Source: Candidatus Aminicenantota bacterium (GTDB lineage Bacteria > Acidobacteriota > Aminicenantia > Aminicenantales > Aminicenantaceae). From it: a stretch of DNA of 45,708 nt. How positions within the stretch are numbered: the first letter of the stretch is position 1; each line of letters opens with the position of its first letter. Positions 26,573 to 35,339 of this stretch are shown here, piece by piece. The stretch is taken from NCBI GenBank assembly GCA_011773465.1, contig WVXO01000017.1, positions 1 through 45,708 on the forward strand, read 5' to 3'. The notes beneath the pieces are model-generated. The model was not told where the DNA came from and searched no databases. It was given only the letters and a program-made list of their open reading frames with translations. The position numbers were made by a program, and so were the translations under genes.

Positions 26573-26602
26573 TTGACAGTTTTCTTTTGCCTCTGCTATA
26601 GT
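26573..26602 (+). promoter_or_regulatory. Sigma-70 promoter for the HTH-sulfatase-TPR gene
   Basis: A consensus TTGACA (26573-26578) and TATAGT (26597-26602) are separated by 18 bases. They lie about 60 bases upstream of the start at 26662. This is one of the best promoter matches in the window. Confidence 0.6.
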
Positions 26603-26661
26603 AAACAGGGAAAGTCATGCATGGATAATTACTATAATTTTAGTCTTGCTTTTACAGGAAA

Positions 26662-29253
26662 ATGAAACTAACAAAAAAACAAAAGCGATACTTAAGAGAG
26701 AATTTTCGCCACGAGTCTGATGATGCTCTAGCAAAACAGCTTGGAATATCCGTAGACTTGATTCGTCAGGCGCTTAAACAGCTTCATCTGAAAAGGACAG
26801 AAGCCGAGCTGAAAGTTTTGCAGGATTCTGAGAATAAAAAGAAAGCCATAAAGGACAAGATTGGAGAAGAAAGAATACTATTCCTCCCGAAGTCCCTCTT
26901 TTTTGTAGTGATAGGAGTTTTAGCTGCTGTTTTGATACTTTTTTTAATCTTGACCAGATTCCTTCCTACAAAAGAGGATAGGTACATCTCTGAATTAGAA
27001 GAATTGATGAGACCTCTTGATGTCTCGGAGCTGAATATCCTCTTTATCACCTTGGATACTACCAGAGCCGACCATTTGGGGTGTTACGGTTACGATAGAG
27101 CTGAAACTCCCAACATGGACAAGCTTGCAGAGACCGGTATATTGTTTAAAAACGCCACTTGTCAGGTACCCCTAACTCTTCCCTCACATTCCTCCATGTT
27201 CACCGGTACCTACCCCTTCTATCATGGTGTTAGGGATAACGGAGGCTTTTACCTTGAACCCGAAAGGACTACACTGGCAGAAGTGCTCAAAACGCAAGGT
27301 ATGGCTACAAGCGCTTTTGTTGGAGCCTTTGTTGTTGATTCTCGGTGGGGATTGGACCAGGGAATCGACTATTATTACGATAACTTCGATTTTGCAAAAT
27401 ATAAAAGGATATCCCTCGATTCTGTTCAGCGAGAAGGAGGAGAGGTAATAGAGGCATTTTTTGAGTGGTTTGAAAAAAATTACCAGAAGAAATTTTTCAG
27501 CTGGATTCATCTCTACGATCCCCATACCCCTTATGAACCGCCCGAACCATACAAAACCAGATTTTCGAAATGGAAATGGGGGCTTTATGATGGCGAAATA
27601 GCTTATGTTGATGAGTTGATTGGAAAAGTTCTGGAGAAACTCGCTGAAAAAGGCGTTTTAGAGAAAACCTTGATAGTGATAGTAGGTGATCACGGAGAAA
27701 GCCTTGGACAACATAAAGAAAACGCTCATGGCTTCTTTATTTATGACGCGGCCACCTCTGTTCCTTTAATCATCCACTTCCCTTCTCAAAATTTAAGCGC
27801 TAAGAAGGTCAATGCGCGTGTGGAAACCGTTGATATCATGCCAACCCTACTGGAGATAATCGGTCTACCTCTTCCCAGTGAAGTCCAGGGGAAGAGCCTC
27901 GTCCCACTGATTTTGGATAAGAACTCGAAACAAGAACGTTTTGCTTACAGTGAGAGTTATTATCCACGATATCATTATGGTTGGAGCGAGTTGAAAAGCC
28001 TCCAAAACTCCCGGTACAAATATATTCAGGCGCCAAAGCCTGAGTTCTACGATATTGTTAACGATCCAAACGAGCTTACTAATATCTATAGACAAGAGGT
28101 TAGAACAGGAAAACAATTTGAAGAAAAGCTAAAAAGTCTGCTGGAAAAGATGTCTGCAGAAGGAATTGAGGAGAAGGGGCCCCAAAAGATGGATGAAGAG
28201 GCGATGGAAAAGCTTATGGCTTTGGGCTATGTTGGAGGCTTTACTTCACAATCGAAACTAAGCGAGACAGGAGAACTACCAGACCCGAAGGATAAAATCC
28301 ATCTCTTTAATAAAATAAAAATGGCTGAAGGAAACTTTGCCGAAGATAAACTGGATGGAGCCTTAGAGAGAATAACAGACGTTATAGAAGAAGATCCTCT
28401 GATCAAGGAAGCTCGTCGAGTCCGGGCTCGGATCTTTTTAAAACTGAACAGGATCGAAGAGGCAATCGAAGAATGTAAAGAAGCGTTGGAGATTGACCCG
28501 GAATACGAGGCGGCCATATTCAGTCTGGCCCACGCTTACAAGCGGCTAAAAAAATACGAGGAAGCCATCGCTGGGTACGAAAGGTTAATGCAGTTGGATC
28601 CTCGAGACCATAAACCTGCCTATAACCTTGGAGAAATATACATGAAAATGGATGATATAGATAAGGCCATATTTTATTTGCAAAAGGCAATCGAGTTAGA
28701 GCCTGAACGGAGCTCTATGGCTCACAATCTGTTGGGGACAGCTTATTTAGAAAAAAAAATGCTGGAACAGGCAGAGGCAGAATTCAACAAAGCCTTGGAA
28801 ATGAGGCTCCATATTCCGGATGGCCATTTCAACCTGGCTCTGGTTTATGAAGAAAGGAATGATCTGCGAAAAGCGGTAGAAGAGTATAAAAAGGAAATCG
28901 AATTGCATCCAGCAGCCTATCCTGCCCATTTCAATCTGGCAAAGCTTTATGTGAAGATGGGTAATACGCAGAAGGCGATTGTACATTTCAAGGAGGCCAT
29001 TAAACATAAAAAAGACTTTGCCAACGGCTACCTTTTCTTGGCAAAAGCATACTTAGATTTGGGCGAAAACTTTGAAGAAGCCATTCTACTGAGCAAGAAG
29101 GGTCTTAAATTGGCTCCAGAATCAGAATATGCACCCTTAGCCCATTTTATTCTGGCCGATATCTACAATCGCCGTGGTCAAACGGATAAGTATCTTGAAG
29201 AGCTTCGAAAGGGCCGAGAGCTGGAGCAAAAATTAGAGAAGAATAATCGATAG
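26662..29253 (+). CDS. Membrane protein: N-terminal HTH-like segment, one TM helix, sulfatase-like domain and TPR array
   Basis: 863 residues. Residues 1-45 look like a small helix-turn-helix (KKQKRYLRENFRHESDDALA, then KQLGISVDLIRQALKQL). A charged linker and a single strong TM helix (about 77-100) follow, so the N-terminus should be cytoplasmic. The external domain (about 123-480) is alkaline-phosphatase-superfamily: ITLDTTRADHLG (Asp132), VPLTLPSHSS with Thr172 at the nucleophile position and His replacing Arg, and VGDHGESLGQH (Asp343-His344). TPR repeats run from about 560 to the end. It is a paralogue of the lipoprotein at 1992-4154 over the enzyme and TPR parts, but with a different anchor. 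The Thr suggests phosphatase, phosphodiesterase or transferase chemistry. AGGA lies unusually close (2 bases) to the ATG. Confidence 0.85.
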   Translation: MKLTKKQKRYLRENFRHESDDALAKQLGISVDLIRQALKQLHLKRTEAELKVLQDSENKKKAIKDKIGEERILFLPKSLFFVVIGVLAAVLILFLILTRFLPTKEDRYISELEELMRPLDVSELNILFITLDTTRADHLGCYGYDRAETPNMDKLAETGILFKNATCQVPLTLPSHSSMFTGTYPFYHGVRDNGGFYLEPERTTLAEVLKTQGMATSAFVGAFVVDSRWGLDQGIDYYYDNFDFAKYKRISLDSVQREGGEVIEAFFEWFEKNYQKKFFSWIHLYDPHTPYEPPEPYKTRFSKWKWGLYDGEIAYVDELIGKVLEKLAEKGVLEKTLIVIVGDHGESLGQHKENAHGFFIYDAATSVPLIIHFPSQNLSAKKVNARVETVDIMPTLLEIIGLPLPSEVQGKSLVPLILDKNSKQERFAYSESYYPRYHYGWSELKSLQNSRYKYIQAPKPEFYDIVNDPNELTNIYRQEVRTGKQFEEKLKSLLEKMSAEGIEEKGPQKMDEEAMEKLMALGYVGGFTSQSKLSETGELPDPKDKIHLFNKIKMAEGNFAEDKLDGALERITDVIEEDPLIKEARRVRARIFLKLNRIEEAIEECKEALEIDPEYEAAIFSLAHAYKRLKKYEEAIAGYERLMQLDPRDHKPAYNLGEIYMKMDDIDKAIFYLQKAIELEPERSSMAHNLLGTAYLEKKMLEQAEAEFNKALEMRLHIPDGHFNLALVYEERNDLRKAVEEYKKEIELHPAAYPAHFNLAKLYVKMGNTQKAIVHFKEAIKHKKDFANGYLFLAKAYLDLGENFEEAILLSKKGLKLAPESEYAPLAHFILADIYNRRGQTDKYLEELRKGRELEQKLEKNNR

Positions 29254-29261
29254 AATAATAA

Positions 29262-30179
29262 TTAAGGTAAATTCAAACTTTTTAATATCTCTTTTGCAAT
29301 CGAAGCATTCTGATTTTCTGGATCCATGCCTATGAATTTTTGGAGAAATTCTTTGGCTTTTGCCGAGTTGCCTGAACCGATATAAATGATACCAAGCTGA
29401 TAGTAGGCATCAGAGTAATTTTCATCAAGAGAAATCAATTTTTCTAAAACCTCTTTCGCTTGCTCGTTTTTTCCAAGATTCATTAAACATATTCCGTAGT
29501 TGTAGTAATTGGTGGCATCTTGATCGCCCAATTCGACTGTTTTTTTGTAGAACTCAATTGCCTTTTCATGCTCTCTTTTTCTTGCGTAGATTTTTCCTAT
29601 GTTTGCAGTTGGTAAAATGAAATTGGGCTTCAATTCGACAGATTTTTGATAATCTTTCATTGCTTTGTCCAAGTCACCAGTTTTTTCGAAGGCCACACCT
29701 CGGTAATAATAGAAAATCGGATTTTCTGGATCGTCTGTAATCGCCTCTGTAAACTTTTCTATTGACTCTTCATATTTACCTTCATTCAATAAAGATATAG
29801 CCTTGCTTGAGATTTTTTTTGTTAAAGGCGGAGGGCCTTTAAACGGCTTAAGTTTTATTTCTATTTTAGCTGTATCTCCTAGCGACACCCTTACTGTGCT
29901 TTGCATTGGCATATAATTTTCCTTTTCAACTATAATTTGGTAAACACCAACTGTAAGCCCTCCCCTGTAGAAATGTCCTTTTTTATTTGTATGGGATACG
30001 AGTCTTAGAGTGGCGGATTTGGCAGACACGAATGTAATTTTGGCCTTGAGAATCGGCTCGCCTGTTTGTTCGTCTTTTATGAATCCTTCAACAGCACCAG
30101 TAGTAGCAGCAAGAGCCGCCATATAGAAGGTCAAGACAATAGATAAGCTCATAAAAATCAATTTGCTGATGGTTCTCAT
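29262..30179 (-). CDS. Exported carboxypeptidase-regulatory-like / TPR protein
   Basis: 305 residues. A signal peptide (about 1-24) is followed by a carboxypeptidase-regulatory-like beta-sandwich (about 28-112: GAVEGFIKDEQTGEPILKAK, GLTVGVYQIIVEKENY). About five TPR units follow from residue 122 (ISLLNEGKYEESIEKFTEAI, YYYRGVAFEKTGDLDKAMKDY and so on). No catalytic residues are visible; it is a scaffold or binding protein of the periplasm or outer membrane. AAGGAG lies 7 bases before the ATG, and the ATG is one base downstream of the GWxTD gene's stop codon, so the two are almost certainly translationally coupled. It shares its architecture with the divergent gene at 32340-33260. Confidence 0.85.
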   Translation of the reverse strand: MRTISKLIFMSLSIVLTFYMAALAATTGAVEGFIKDEQTGEPILKAKITFVSAKSATLRLVSHTNKKGHFYRGGLTVGVYQIIVEKENYMPMQSTVRVSLGDTAKIEIKLKPFKGPPPLTKKISSKAISLLNEGKYEESIEKFTEAITDDPENPIFYYYRGVAFEKTGDLDKAMKDYQKSVELKPNFILPTANIGKIYARKREHEKAIEFYKKTVELGDQDATNYYNYGICLMNLGKNEQAKEVLEKLISLDENYSDAYYQLGIIYIGSGNSAKAKEFLQKFIGMDPENQNASIAKEILKSLNLP

Positions 30180-30180
30180 C

Positions 30181-32139
30181 CTATTTCTCCTTGTTATTAT
30201 TCAGATTTTTCTTCTTAGATTTTTCTAAATTTTCCGCCCTTTCCCAGTAAACCTTTGCCTTTTCTCTTTCTCCCAATGAATGATATATGGCCCCGAGGAC
30301 TCTGTTAAGCTCAACCGTATCTCCGTATTTACGCAGCATTTCAAAATATTCGGCTGCCTTCTGCTTTCTTTTGATCTCCAGAGATGAATTGGCAAGAAAT
30401 AAAAGTACAGAATAATTTTTTACAACGTTCTCTTTTTCCAGGAGTTCGACAACTTTTTCATATTCTTTGTTGGCGTAATAAGCCCGTGCTATGACTGGAA
30501 GCGTGGATGAATTCCAAAGGTTTTCAGGAAGTTTGTTAAAGTATTCTATTGCTTTATCGAACTCGCCCTTATTTATATATTCCTGACCAATCACAAATAT
30601 ATAGTTAAACTCTGATGAAGCCGCCTCAGATCTTTCATAGTCTAAAGGCTTTTCGACATGAAATGATATGACAGATATTATTTTTTTATAAATCTCCCCT
30701 TTTTCGTTTTTTATGCTTAAGAAATAATTGTCACTTTTAATATCCGTCAATGGCTGTCTGAATATAAAAAGATTTCCCTGTTTCACAACATCCTTTATTT
30801 CAAAAGAGTTATTTTTGTCTACTAAACTCCTAAGATGAATAGTAGGTTTTTGTTCTGAAAAGACTAGACCTTCAAGAGATTCAGTTTTGTTGAAAACTAA
30901 CCGCGGATCCGCGAGTACTTTATAGCCTTCGGTGCTAAACGGTATAAAATTATCAGATCCTAGCTCTTTTATTTTAAATCCCACCAAAACCGGCACGGCA
31001 TCCTCGTTTATACTTATCCTCTCTTTATGGATAAAATAGCCTTCCTTGGTCTTATTAGAAAAAGTTATAATGACATTGTACTCCCCTTCAACAATAGGAG
31101 CGAAATCTTTGAAGGCGAGCTTTCTTTCTTCAACCTCAGTTTTTTTCTTAAGATCATCGAATTCCAAATGTATGTTTCTTTCCTGTTGATGTATTGTTCT
31201 TCCCTCCAAGTCCTCTATTCTCAGATTAATGGTAATATCTAGTGCATATAAATTGTCAGCGATTCTCCTCAAGTCAATATCATCGGGCATAATAGAATAA
31301 TTAAGGAATGTAAATCCTTTATTCTCGCTTATAGAGATAAATCCTTTTCCTTCAATTTCTTTTGCTGAATATGCAACATCCACCATACCCGCGAAGGTCG
31401 CGAAATTTTTAAGATAATTTCTTTCCACTTCTCTTTCGGGTAAAGTATATATCTGGGCAATTGTAGAGCCCGAAGAAGTCAGGGATCGACCCCTTACAGG
31501 ATCGCCTTCTCCTGGGATAATAGAGAGAGTGGCTTCAGCAAGTTGAGGTAAACTCTTTTTTATGATCTGATATGCCTCTAGTCTTGAGGCTCTCCTCAAT
31601 GAATAACCGGGAGAGATTATATCTAAAGCATTATGAAGACCTGGGTGAAACTGTCTGTAACTCCCAAAATTTCTAGGCCTATAAAATAATATATGCATAA
31701 AAGGTGGAAGTCCGGGCCTCCCTTCAGCACGATAAATCCACAACTCGCAGTCGACTACGTCTTCATAGCCTGAAAAATTTCTTTTCTCAAAAGGTTCACC
31801 AAGAAGAATATAAATCCGTCCCCTATCTGAGTTAGGGCCTTCTAATTGAGTATCTGCATACTTTAGGCGTCTATAAAACTCAATCTTATATTCGTTATAA
31901 GGAGTTTCAGGCTTGGGATCTCTAGCTTTCCAGAATTGTTCTTGAAATCTTTTCCTATCTTCCTCTGTTTTCAAACTATAGAATACAGATTCTTCTGCTT
32001 TGGTCATGATGAGATGAACTTCATCCAGCCATTTTTTCCAGGGGTCTGATTTTTTTGCTGAAGCGTCTGAAAAGCTCAAAAATGAAGCAAAAAAAACAGA
32101 TATTATTAATGCAAGCAGTAATTTTTTCTTATTTTTCAC
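30181..32139 (-). CDS. GWxTD-domain exported protein with C-terminal TPR-like repeats
   Basis: 652 residues. There is a signal peptide (about 1-28, ending SDASA). Then comes the GWxTD domain seen mostly in Acidobacteriota, Aminicenantes and Bacteroidota-related phyla: PWKKWLDEVHLIMTKAEE, FQEQFWKARDPKPETPYNEY, then RGRIYILLGEPFEKR and ELWIYR. A middle region of beta strands resembles a bacterial Ig-like fold, and weak TPR repeats occupy about 510-640 (YINKGEFDKAIEYFNKLPEN). The molecular function of GWxTD domains is not established. It starts with GTG at 32137-32139. An extended -10 box TGATATAAT lies only 6 bases upstream, so the mRNA may be leaderless, although GGAG is also present. It is the first gene of a two-gene operon. 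Confidence 0.87.
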   Translation of the reverse strand: MKNKKKLLLALIISVFFASFLSFSDASAKKSDPWKKWLDEVHLIMTKAEESVFYSLKTEEDRKRFQEQFWKARDPKPETPYNEYKIEFYRRLKYADTQLEGPNSDRGRIYILLGEPFEKRNFSGYEDVVDCELWIYRAEGRPGLPPFMHILFYRPRNFGSYRQFHPGLHNALDIISPGYSLRRASRLEAYQIIKKSLPQLAEATLSIIPGEGDPVRGRSLTSSGSTIAQIYTLPEREVERNYLKNFATFAGMVDVAYSAKEIEGKGFISISENKGFTFLNYSIMPDDIDLRRIADNLYALDITINLRIEDLEGRTIHQQERNIHLEFDDLKKKTEVEERKLAFKDFAPIVEGEYNVIITFSNKTKEGYFIHKERISINEDAVPVLVGFKIKELGSDNFIPFSTEGYKVLADPRLVFNKTESLEGLVFSEQKPTIHLRSLVDKNNSFEIKDVVKQGNLFIFRQPLTDIKSDNYFLSIKNEKGEIYKKIISVISFHVEKPLDYERSEAASSEFNYIFVIGQEYINKGEFDKAIEYFNKLPENLWNSSTLPVIARAYYANKEYEKVVELLEKENVVKNYSVLLFLANSSLEIKRKQKAAEYFEMLRKYGDTVELNRVLGAIYHSLGEREKAKVYWERAENLEKSKKKNLNNNKEK

Positions 32140-32145
32140 GTCTCC

Positions 32146-32154
32146 ATTATATCA
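32146..32154 (-). promoter_or_regulatory. Extended -10 promoter element abutting the GWxTD gene start
   Basis: The minus strand reads TGATATAAT, an extended -10 box with perfect TATAAT, then GGAGAC and the GTG start. The transcription start would fall on or next to the initiation codon. No good -35 hexamer is seen, as is normal for extended -10 promoters. Confidence 0.45.
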
Positions 32155-32339
32155 TAAACAAAAGAAATAGAAATTTTTCCTGCTGAAATTCTGAAGAAAT
32201 AGACACTAAAGTTAATTGGTTTTATTTTTCCGAATCTTGTGTTAGGATTTTTATTCGCATTTAACATTAACAAAGGATGAATAGGGCAGGGGACTTGATA
32301 AGAATATTCCAAAAATCTGAGTCTAATAGGGAGGAGAAA

Positions 32340-33260
32340 ATGTATCTTGCCAGTAAAATTAGAAACCTAGCGGTTATTGGCTTGGTTGCGTTAATTATAG
32401 TAATGCTTGGAGCTATTTCTTCTCCACTGGCTGGACAGGCAAAGGCAAAATTAGATGGCACAGTTCTAAACATCAATAAGGAAGCGATTCCACAAGCAGA
32501 AGTTCAACTTAAGCATGAAGACAGTGGTCAAATGTTTTATTTCAAGAGCAATAAAAAAGGGAGGTTTTCATCCTCTTTCTTACCTTCAGGAAACTACAAT
32601 TTAACTGTTGAAAAAGAAGGATATGAAAGTTTTACAGGAGAGTTGAAACTTAGTCCTAATATTACTCAAAAAATTAAGGTCACATTGGTTAAAGAGAAAC
32701 CAGAAGAACAAAAGAGGGAAGAAGAGGCCATCGCCTATTTTAAAAAAGGGACAAAATTATCCAGAGAGAAAAAGCTTGAGGAAGCTATCCAAGCATTTCA
32801 AAAGGCGGTGGAGTTAAAAGAAGACTTTTTTGAAGCCTATGTGAACTTGGGAGCTTTCCTCTTCCAGCAACAAAAAGACGATGAGGCAGAGAAGGCCCTC
32901 CTTAAAGCTCTTGAGTTAAGACCAGAGGAGTCAAAGCCCAAAGAAATTCTGGCTGATATCAACTTCGAGAAAGCCAAGATATTAATTCAAGAGAATAAGC
33001 TGGACGAAGCATTAGAAAGATTAAAGCAGTCATACAACTTTCGCGCAGATCATGCTTATGTCAATTTTCTTTTGGGCTACCTTTATCATGAAAAAGGAAT
33101 GAAAGAAGAAGCTATTAAGCACTTCGAGGCTTTTCTCCAGCTTGCGCCGAATGCTCCTCAAGTTAAAGACGTGAAGAAACTTTTGGAAAGCCTAAAAAAG
33201 ACTGGACGAAATATTGTTCTAAATAGGGGTCAGGTCTTGCTTTTTGCTTCTAGCTTTTAA
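32340..33260 (+). CDS. Exported carboxypeptidase-regulatory-like / TPR protein
   Basis: 307 residues from ATG 32340, preceded by GGGAGGAG; an ATG 21 codons upstream has no ribosome site and would spoil the signal peptide. The N-terminal signal/anchor (about residues 1-32) ends near SPLAGQAKA. A carboxypeptidase-regulatory-like domain (about 35-118: LDGTVLNINKEAIPQAEVQL, SSFLPSGNYNLTVEKEGY) and about four TPR units follow (AIQAFQKAVELKEDFFEAYV, AEKALLKALEL). Architecture and size match the gene at 29262-30179, to which it is paralogous, and the GWxTD operon is divergent from it. It probably has a structural or binding role at the cell envelope. Confidence 0.85.
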   Translation: MYLASKIRNLAVIGLVALIIVMLGAISSPLAGQAKAKLDGTVLNINKEAIPQAEVQLKHEDSGQMFYFKSNKKGRFSSSFLPSGNYNLTVEKEGYESFTGELKLSPNITQKIKVTLVKEKPEEQKREEEAIAYFKKGTKLSREKKLEEAIQAFQKAVELKEDFFEAYVNLGAFLFQQQKDDEAEKALLKALELRPEESKPKEILADINFEKAKILIQENKLDEALERLKQSYNFRADHAYVNFLLGYLYHEKGMKEEAIKHFEAFLQLAPNAPQVKDVKKLLESLKKTGRNIVLNRGQVLLFASSF

Positions 33261-33362
33261 CGTCTTTTTGCTCGTCATAGATTCATTGTGTAAGTTTTTT
33301 GACACCCCCTGGGATGTGCGCTATTTTGGTTTTTTGCCCTGAAAGCCCAGATTAATGGATAC

Positions 33363-34385
33363 TTATTTTCTGTATTTATGCTTAGACGTAAGGACTTTTT
33401 TAAAAGCTTTTACTGCTCCTAAATGGAATTGTTTCCCCGCTGCTTTTTCTAATTCCTCGAAAGCCTGCCAGGGCTGCATTCCTGCCCTATAAGGCCTGTC
33501 TGTTATCATGGCATCATAGGCATCAGCAACAGCTATTAAGGCAGCTCCCAGAGGAACATCTTTCCCTGCATGTTCCTCCTTCTCGGGAGGAGTTTTCTCG
33601 GTTTCAAAAAAGTATTTATGATGAGCCGAAACAATCAGAACTGCCTCTTTTAGGACTCCTCCCATAAGAGAAATAATTCTTGCTCCCTTTTCTGTATGCG
33701 AATCCATGAGTTCTTTTACCTCATCTGTAAGGGTGGCTGTTTTATGAAGGACGTCGAGGCTTATTTCAATTTTTCCTATGTCGTGGAGTAGCGCGGCTGC
33801 TCTCACATTTTCTACCTCTAATGCCGATAATCCCATGGTGCGAGCTATGTCTTCTGCTGAATGAGCGACCCGGACCGAATGTCCCTGAGTATATCTGTCT
33901 GCGGATTCAAGGTATTTAGACAAAATCTCTAAAATTCCCATATGAGCGGCTCTTAGATCATTTATTTTCCTTTCTTTCTCTTCGTACAAGTATCCTATAG
34001 CAGCACTTGTTAAGATTAAGAAGGAACTCCAGGCAGCGAGGCTCACAATTATATAGATTTTGTTTGTTCCTTCAGTGAAAAAGGAAGAAGGAAAAAGCAG
34101 TAAAAAAAAGGCTACTATCAGAATGCAGAAAACAGCGGTAAGAACAGCCATTCTCTGACCTAAGAAATAGCCAGCAGCGATTATAGGGAGATAAAAAAAA
34201 TTCAAGAAGCCTATTTTATAAGGAGTAAAATAATTAATGAGCATAATGCAAAGTAAGACGGATGCCACGATAATCTTTTCGAAATGCTTAAAAAATATTC
34301 TTTGATTTTTTTCACTGGCGGCTTCTTTAATGGAGAAATGAGAATTTTGACTAATTTCTCTATATAAATAGTTGATTGAAAGCAA
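33363..34385 (-). CDS. Membrane HD-GYP-like protein with degenerate GYP motif (5' end uncertain)
   Basis: 340 residues if TTG at 34383-34385 is used. Three to four membrane helices (about 37-135) precede a coiled linker and an HD phosphohydrolase domain (about 150-330). Metal-site residues are present: His169 (TQGHS), His201-Asp202 (LLHDIGKIEIS), His230, His255-His256 and Asp288 (VADAYDAMITDRPYR). The stretch that should read HHE--DG-GYP instead reads HHKYFFETEKTP, so the GYP signature is missing and c-di-GMP hydrolysis is uncertain. The start is doubtful: TTG has no ribosome site, the same frame continues upstream to a TAA at 34399-34401, and another frame has ATG with AGGAAA at 34495. A frameshift or nonsense mutation near the 5' end is possible. 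A PilZ gene lies divergent from it. Confidence 0.78.
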   Translation of the reverse strand: MLSINYLYREISQNSHFSIKEAASEKNQRIFFKHFEKIIVASVLLCIMLINYFTPYKIGFLNFFYLPIIAAGYFLGQRMAVLTAVFCILIVAFFLLLFPSSFFTEGTNKIYIIVSLAAWSSFLILTSAAIGYLYEEKERKINDLRAAHMGILEILSKYLESADRYTQGHSVRVAHSAEDIARTMGLSALEVENVRAAALLHDIGKIEISLDVLHKTATLTDEVKELMDSHTEKGARIISLMGGVLKEAVLIVSAHHKYFFETEKTPPEKEEHAGKDVPLGAALIAVADAYDAMITDRPYRAGMQPWQAFEELEKAAGKQFHLGAVKAFKKVLTSKHKYRK

Positions 34386-34696
34386 CGAGTCGAGAGTTTA
34401 AAGCCTGAAATTCTCGTTATCAGAATCCACAAGGCAGTCTGCAAGCTCACCCGATGACTTCTTAGAGGCCGCAAATATTTTATTAATTTTGACATCAAGT
34501 CTTTCCTATGTTATATCTTTTGGACTGGGAAGAGGTAAGTCCTCTCCGTTTGTTTGCCAACGGAGGCTTAAGAAAGTGCCGCAAAAAAATGCAGATTAGA
34601 AAAAAACAGATTCCTATGAAAACGAAAGGCAATGATTATTACCAGAAGAAGGTGAATCTTTGTAAAATAGAATAACGAAAGAAAGATTCCAGGATC
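34386..34696. other. Intergenic region with possible remnant of the HD gene's 5' end
   Basis: On the minus strand, the HD protein's own frame reads upstream through TAA (34399-34401) into NKIFAASKKSSGELADCL-like sequence to about 34510. A neighbouring frame from ATG 34495 (AGGAAA upstream) overlaps the HD gene for 94 codons. Either could be a relic of the true 5' end. Nothing else is seen before the PilZ gene. Confidence 0.35.
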
Positions 34697-35065
34697 ATGT
34701 CAGAAAAAAGAAAAGAGAGACGAGTAAGAGAGCAGGCTCTATTTACGATTACTCTTATTTCTAAGGATACAGCAGGAACCCACCCAAAAATTATTCATCA
34801 TAAGACTGAGGATATTTCGTTAACAGGCGCAAAAATCCATACTAACTCATTTTTGCCAGTCGGATCCTTTTTAAAAATTGATCTTTCGTTAACGGAGCCG
34901 CCGCGAATGATCAGTGCCTACGCAAAAATTCGGTGGGTTAAGAGCATCTATGCGGACGAGTTGTTCGAATTGGGCATAGAATTTGTGGATACATCTATCA
35001 ATATAATCCAAGCACTTAAAGAACATTTCGATAAAACATCGGGAAAAACTCTTCCGAATGAGTAG
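34697..35065 (+). CDS. PilZ-domain protein
   Basis: 122 residues forming a single PilZ domain. The two c-di-GMP-binding motifs are present: R-x-x-x-R (Arg5-Arg9, within EKRKERRVRE) and D-x-S-x-x-G (Asp39 to Gly44, DISLTG). The beta-barrel strands continue with GAKIHTNSFLPVGSFLKIDL and ISAYAKIRWVKS. It should bind cyclic di-GMP in the cytoplasm and transmit the signal to motility, secretion or surface functions. It is divergent from the HD-domain membrane protein, suggesting a small signalling pair, although that protein's GYP motif is degenerate. Only a weak AGGA lies close to the ATG. Confidence 0.85.
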   Translation: MSEKRKERRVREQALFTITLISKDTAGTHPKIIHHKTEDISLTGAKIHTNSFLPVGSFLKIDLSLTEPPRMISAYAKIRWVKSIYADELFELGIEFVDTSINIIQALKEHFDKTSGKTLPNE

Positions 35066-35339
35066 AATGGGTTGGGTTCCATGGCTCCCAAAATGCTAGC
35101 AGCCCCATTCAGGGCAAATCCCCTTTGAAAGGAACTTAATTTATATCCATAAACATAAATTGAATAATTGGCATTGCTCCGAAGTTGCTCGATAGAAAAA
35201 TCTGGACTTTAAATCCTTTTTCACTGATTACCCGCTGTTGATTTCAGATTTTTCAATGGCATACGTTACAGAATTCAAGATTAGTATCTGTGTAAAATAT
35301 CGTAATAAATAATATAAATTAGGTTAGCCGATTGAAATA

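Noticed and set aside
34211-34495. Alternative 94-codon frame overlapping the start of the HD-domain gene, with a fair ribosome site
   Set aside because: The overlapping part is better explained by the HD protein's membrane helices in the other frame; the product has no recognisable domain. Kept only as a hint of a frameshift.
35081-35128. Fifteen-codon frame before the radical SAM gene as a possible precursor peptide
   Set aside because: No ribosome site, no leader-core character and no conservation evidence.
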